From Cladopsammia gracilis (lineage: Eukaryota > Cnidaria > Anthozoa > Scleractinia > Dendrophylliidae), in the NCBI GenBank assembly GCA_022457155.1, contig JAJGOT010000511.1:124001-188000 (forward strand): DNA of 64,000 bases, written 5' to 3'. The notes beneath the pieces are model-generated. The model did no database searches. It was not told where the DNA came from and saw only the letters and a program-made list of their open reading frames with translations. Shown here piece by piece: positions 46,104 to 64,000 of the stretch. The translations under genes were made by a program, and so were the position numbers. Every line of letters begins with the position of its first letter. Within the stretch, counting starts at the first letter, position 1.

Positions 46104-47777
46104 TTACTTGTCAGAAAGGTTTACACCAATAAATTTCTCAGTCCTCATTAACTGTGATAAGCATTGCAGTATGCTCTGTAACAACAAGTATTTTGCTGAA
46201 AATGGTTCATAAATTTCTAACTTCACAGGATCCTCTGGCTTTCCTGTTTTGGAGTCTATTCCAACCAGAATGTTATCATTCTTCCAAGACCTTTCCACTT
46301 TAGTTAAACAATGAACAAAATTATCCTTTTGGTTTGACATGGTGAATGAGTTTTGATGGAGTACACCTGGAATGGTTTGCAAGGCATTACCCAAGATTTC
46401 CAAAGCTAGTGACAAATTTGAATCTGCTTCAGTCTGAGCGAAGGATTTCAAAGTGAAACTCAATGCAATTTCTGCTGAACCACAACCAGGTAGAAAAAGT
46501 AACCTTTTTCCATTTTCACTGAATGACATCTTGACACATTTCAATGCATTGTGAAGAGCAATGAAGTATTGTTTACACAACCCTTGAGCTGGTGAGCAAA
46601 GGAGTAAATGATGTGGAATGAATTTCAGATTTGATGGGTCAACTTGCAGGTGAACAAACTTGTGACGACCAACTCTCTGAACACCACATGCAATACCTGT
46701 TCCTATGAAGACTTCTGAAAGGCTGTTACTGTCAAGAGTATCTAAAGGAAGTACTCGCGTGCATTTGCAAAGGTATTCTATACATTCTGGAGGAATCATA
46801 CTGACAACAGCTATGCAATTCTGCCTGCAGAAATGTAAGACAAGATCAGATACGTTCTCCGATGACAGAATCAACCTGATATCATGTAATTGAAACATGG
46901 CAATTAACCTTTGAACTTGGTTCCTTTTCCATTGAAAGCCAGCATCTAATGAACTTTGATCTTTGATTTGGATTACTGAGGGGAACGGAGGTTCTAATAA
47001 GTCAAGGTTACAGTTCATGACTACATACTTAAAGTTCAGGAGGGTTGTGGGTATTTCTTGCAGTTCAGTGGCAAATTGACGAGGAATTAATATTCCAGGT
47101 TTGATTTGGGATGACAAAATTGGCATGCCTGGAACTTCTACACAGATCTGAGGAAATTCATCAATCATTTGCAAGACTGATTCTTTTAGAGAGTCCATTG
47201 CTGAGGAATTTAGAGTCTTTGTTATCAAGTCACAAAGAAGTTGTGCAAAATGAATGACTGTGTTGATTGGGAATTTCCCATTCAATGTTGAAACAATCAT
47301 TCTATTTAGTTTTTGTTTTATCATCGTGGGATCATCAACTTCAAGGTCCGTCGTTATGGTGATTCTGTTAAGAGCTGGGACAATAACTACTTCAAGTAGA
47401 GTCGACTCCAGTTTGAAAAAAGCTCTAGACAAAGCGACAAGGGACTGTCTTTGACAAGAGGAGATTTCTACTCCATTGTTCCTTCCTCCAATTCCTGTGT
47501 GACCAATAACTTCCCTTAACAGTGTGGTTAGCAGCAAAATAAACGACGTTGAACCATCCCCTGTAATGCCACAAAAGGAAACAACTTTGTCAACAATGGT
47601 CCTACCGATGTGATTTTCCAAGCTGAGTGACTTCAAAATCAATGCACCGTTGTTGGTTATGAGTATTTCTCCAGAAGATGAATTCAACATGACGTCAAGT
47701 CCATTCGGACCGAAAGTTCCTTTCAAAATTCCTTCTAAACTCTCGCAAACTTTCAGTGCTTCTAATGCGACCGCCAT
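46104..47777 (-). CDS. BBS10: BBS10-like chaperonin-family protein
   Basis: A single uninterrupted frame of 557 residues. The N-terminus (ALEALKVCESLEGILKGTFG, PNGLDVML, GEILITNNGALILKSLSLEN, IGRTIVDKVVSFCGITGDGS) is the equatorial domain of a group II chaperonin relative and aligns best with BBS10. The GDGS/F segment corresponds to the nucleotide-binding GDGTT of CCT subunits. Middle and C-terminal parts are divergent, as usual for BBS10; the LLFLPGCGSAEIALS block is the CCT-like GGGATE region. BBS6, BBS10 and BBS12 help assemble the BBSome with CCT, so a ciliary role is inferred. Human BBS10 is longer (723 residues). The ATG (47777) sits in ATATGGCGGTC, similar to the YY1-like start of the Cwc2-like gene. 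The gene is head-to-head with the DEF8-like gene. MKKS/BBS6 is a less likely alternative. Confidence 0.82.
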   Translation of the reverse strand: MAVALEALKVCESLEGILKGTFGPNGLDVMLNSSSGEILITNNGALILKSLSLENHIGRTIVDKVVSFCGITGDGSTSFILLLTTLLREVIGHTGIGGRNNGVEISSCQRQSLVALSRAFFKLESTLLEVVIVPALNRITITTDLEVDDPTMIKQKLNRMIVSTLNGKFPINTVIHFAQLLCDLITKTLNSSAMDSLKESVLQMIDEFPQICVEVPGMPILSSQIKPGILIPRQFATELQEIPTTLLNFKYVVMNCNLDLLEPPFPSVIQIKDQSSLDAGFQWKRNQVQRLIAMFQLHDIRLILSSENVSDLVLHFCRQNCIAVVSMIPPECIEYLCKCTRVLPLDTLDSNSLSEVFIGTGIACGVQRVGRHKFVHLQVDPSNLKFIPHHLLLCSPAQGLCKQYFIALHNALKCVKMSFSENGKRLLFLPGCGSAEIALSFTLKSFAQTEADSNLSLALEILGNALQTIPGVLHQNSFTMSNQKDNFVHCLTKVERSWKNDNILVGIDSKTGKPEDPVKLEIYEPFSAKYLLLQSILQCLSQLMRTEKFIGVNLSDK

Positions 47778-48320
47778 ATTGAAAAGTGAAACGACGATCA
47801 GAGATTAGACGGTCAGCAATCTTGCAAGTTGCAGATTCCCGGATTAGAAACAAAAATGGCCGGCTTTTGTTGAAAAACGCGCGGGGCTGTCTTTGAATTG
47901 GATCAGAACTGCCAACAACATTGATCAGTAATGCAAGGAGACCCAAAAACAACTTGTTTTCCTGAAGAATATAGCTTTAACTCTTCACTGGTGTATTTTA
48001 AGCTGGGTAAACACTGTCGTCCGGACTGACGCTCGATACCTTCTCGGACCAACTAACTTATATATTCATTGCGTCACCAGTGACCTGAAGCATCAGCTCT
48101 TGTCAAACTAGATTGTTCCAAGATAACCACAAGTCCCATTTACTGTATATTTGCCCATATGAAAGAAATGTTTCTCGTGGAATACTGTGCTAGAAATTTG
48201 TGAATCAAAGGCGGATATTGGCTGTGGAATATGACCCACGGATGAATTGTTCTTTTAAAGTGGTAACTTAAGACTTACATGCATGTAATCTGACACAAAC
48301 GACTTCTCGCATCTTGTGAC
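47778..48320. promoter_or_regulatory. Shared divergent promoter interval, BBS10-like / DEF8-like
   Basis: The start codons of two divergent genes are 543 bp apart, with no repeat in the BBS10-proximal part. GC and CpG content rises near 47850-47890 (GGCCGGC, ACGCGCGGGGC). I see no TATA box. A shared, CpG-containing bidirectional promoter is an inference from spacing. Confidence 0.5.

Positions 48321-64000
<15,680 letters not shown>

Overview
The window is eukaryotic nuclear DNA from an animal. The genes have GT/AG introns, intergenic DNA is AT-rich, palindromic TACATGTA motifs are frequent, and small inverted-repeat transposons and tRNA-derived SINEs are dense. The gene set and repeat style suggest a cnidarian, most likely an anthozoan such as a stony coral or sea anemone. 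This is an inference; no species marker is present.

Four protein-coding genes can be read. (1) An NCOA5-like gene, + strand, five coding exons, 3937-23895, 988 residues. It joins an hnRNPC/RALY-type RRM to the NCOA5 anticodon-binding-like region and ends in about 18 RGAPxx hexapeptide repeats. (2) A Cwc2/Cwf2-type splicing factor, - strand, seven exons, 43855-36097, 524 residues, with WW, Torus/CCCH and RRM modules. (3) A BBS10-like chaperonin-family gene, - strand, single coding exon, 47777-46104. (4) A DEF8-type gene, + strand, from about 48321 past the window end, with an N-terminal RUN domain, a long acidic linker, a C1-type zinc finger and the start of a Rubicon-homology domain. Genes 3 and 4 diverge from a shared interval of about 540 bp.

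Layout: 1-3926 is 5' flank or intron with repeats. 3937-23895 is gene 1, whose introns hold a 9-bp-TSD transposon, an inverted SINE pair, a GATCGC-rich element with a paralogous empty site, and a TIR-bounded element carrying a Crypton/DUF3504-like recombinase fragment. 23896-36096 is a gene desert of MITEs, a LINE tail and tandem repeats. 36097-43855 is gene 2, 43856-46103 mobile debris, and 46104-47777 gene 3. 48321-64000 is gene 4 with minisatellite- and MITE-filled introns.

Genes 1 and 2 point to RNA binding and splicing, gene 3 to cilium assembly, gene 4 to lysosome/autophagy traffic. They do not form a pathway; the order looks like ordinary metazoan gene neighbourhood. Exon joins were read by hand from splice consensus, frame and family resemblance. 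Except for the N-terminus of gene 4, the frames close exactly.
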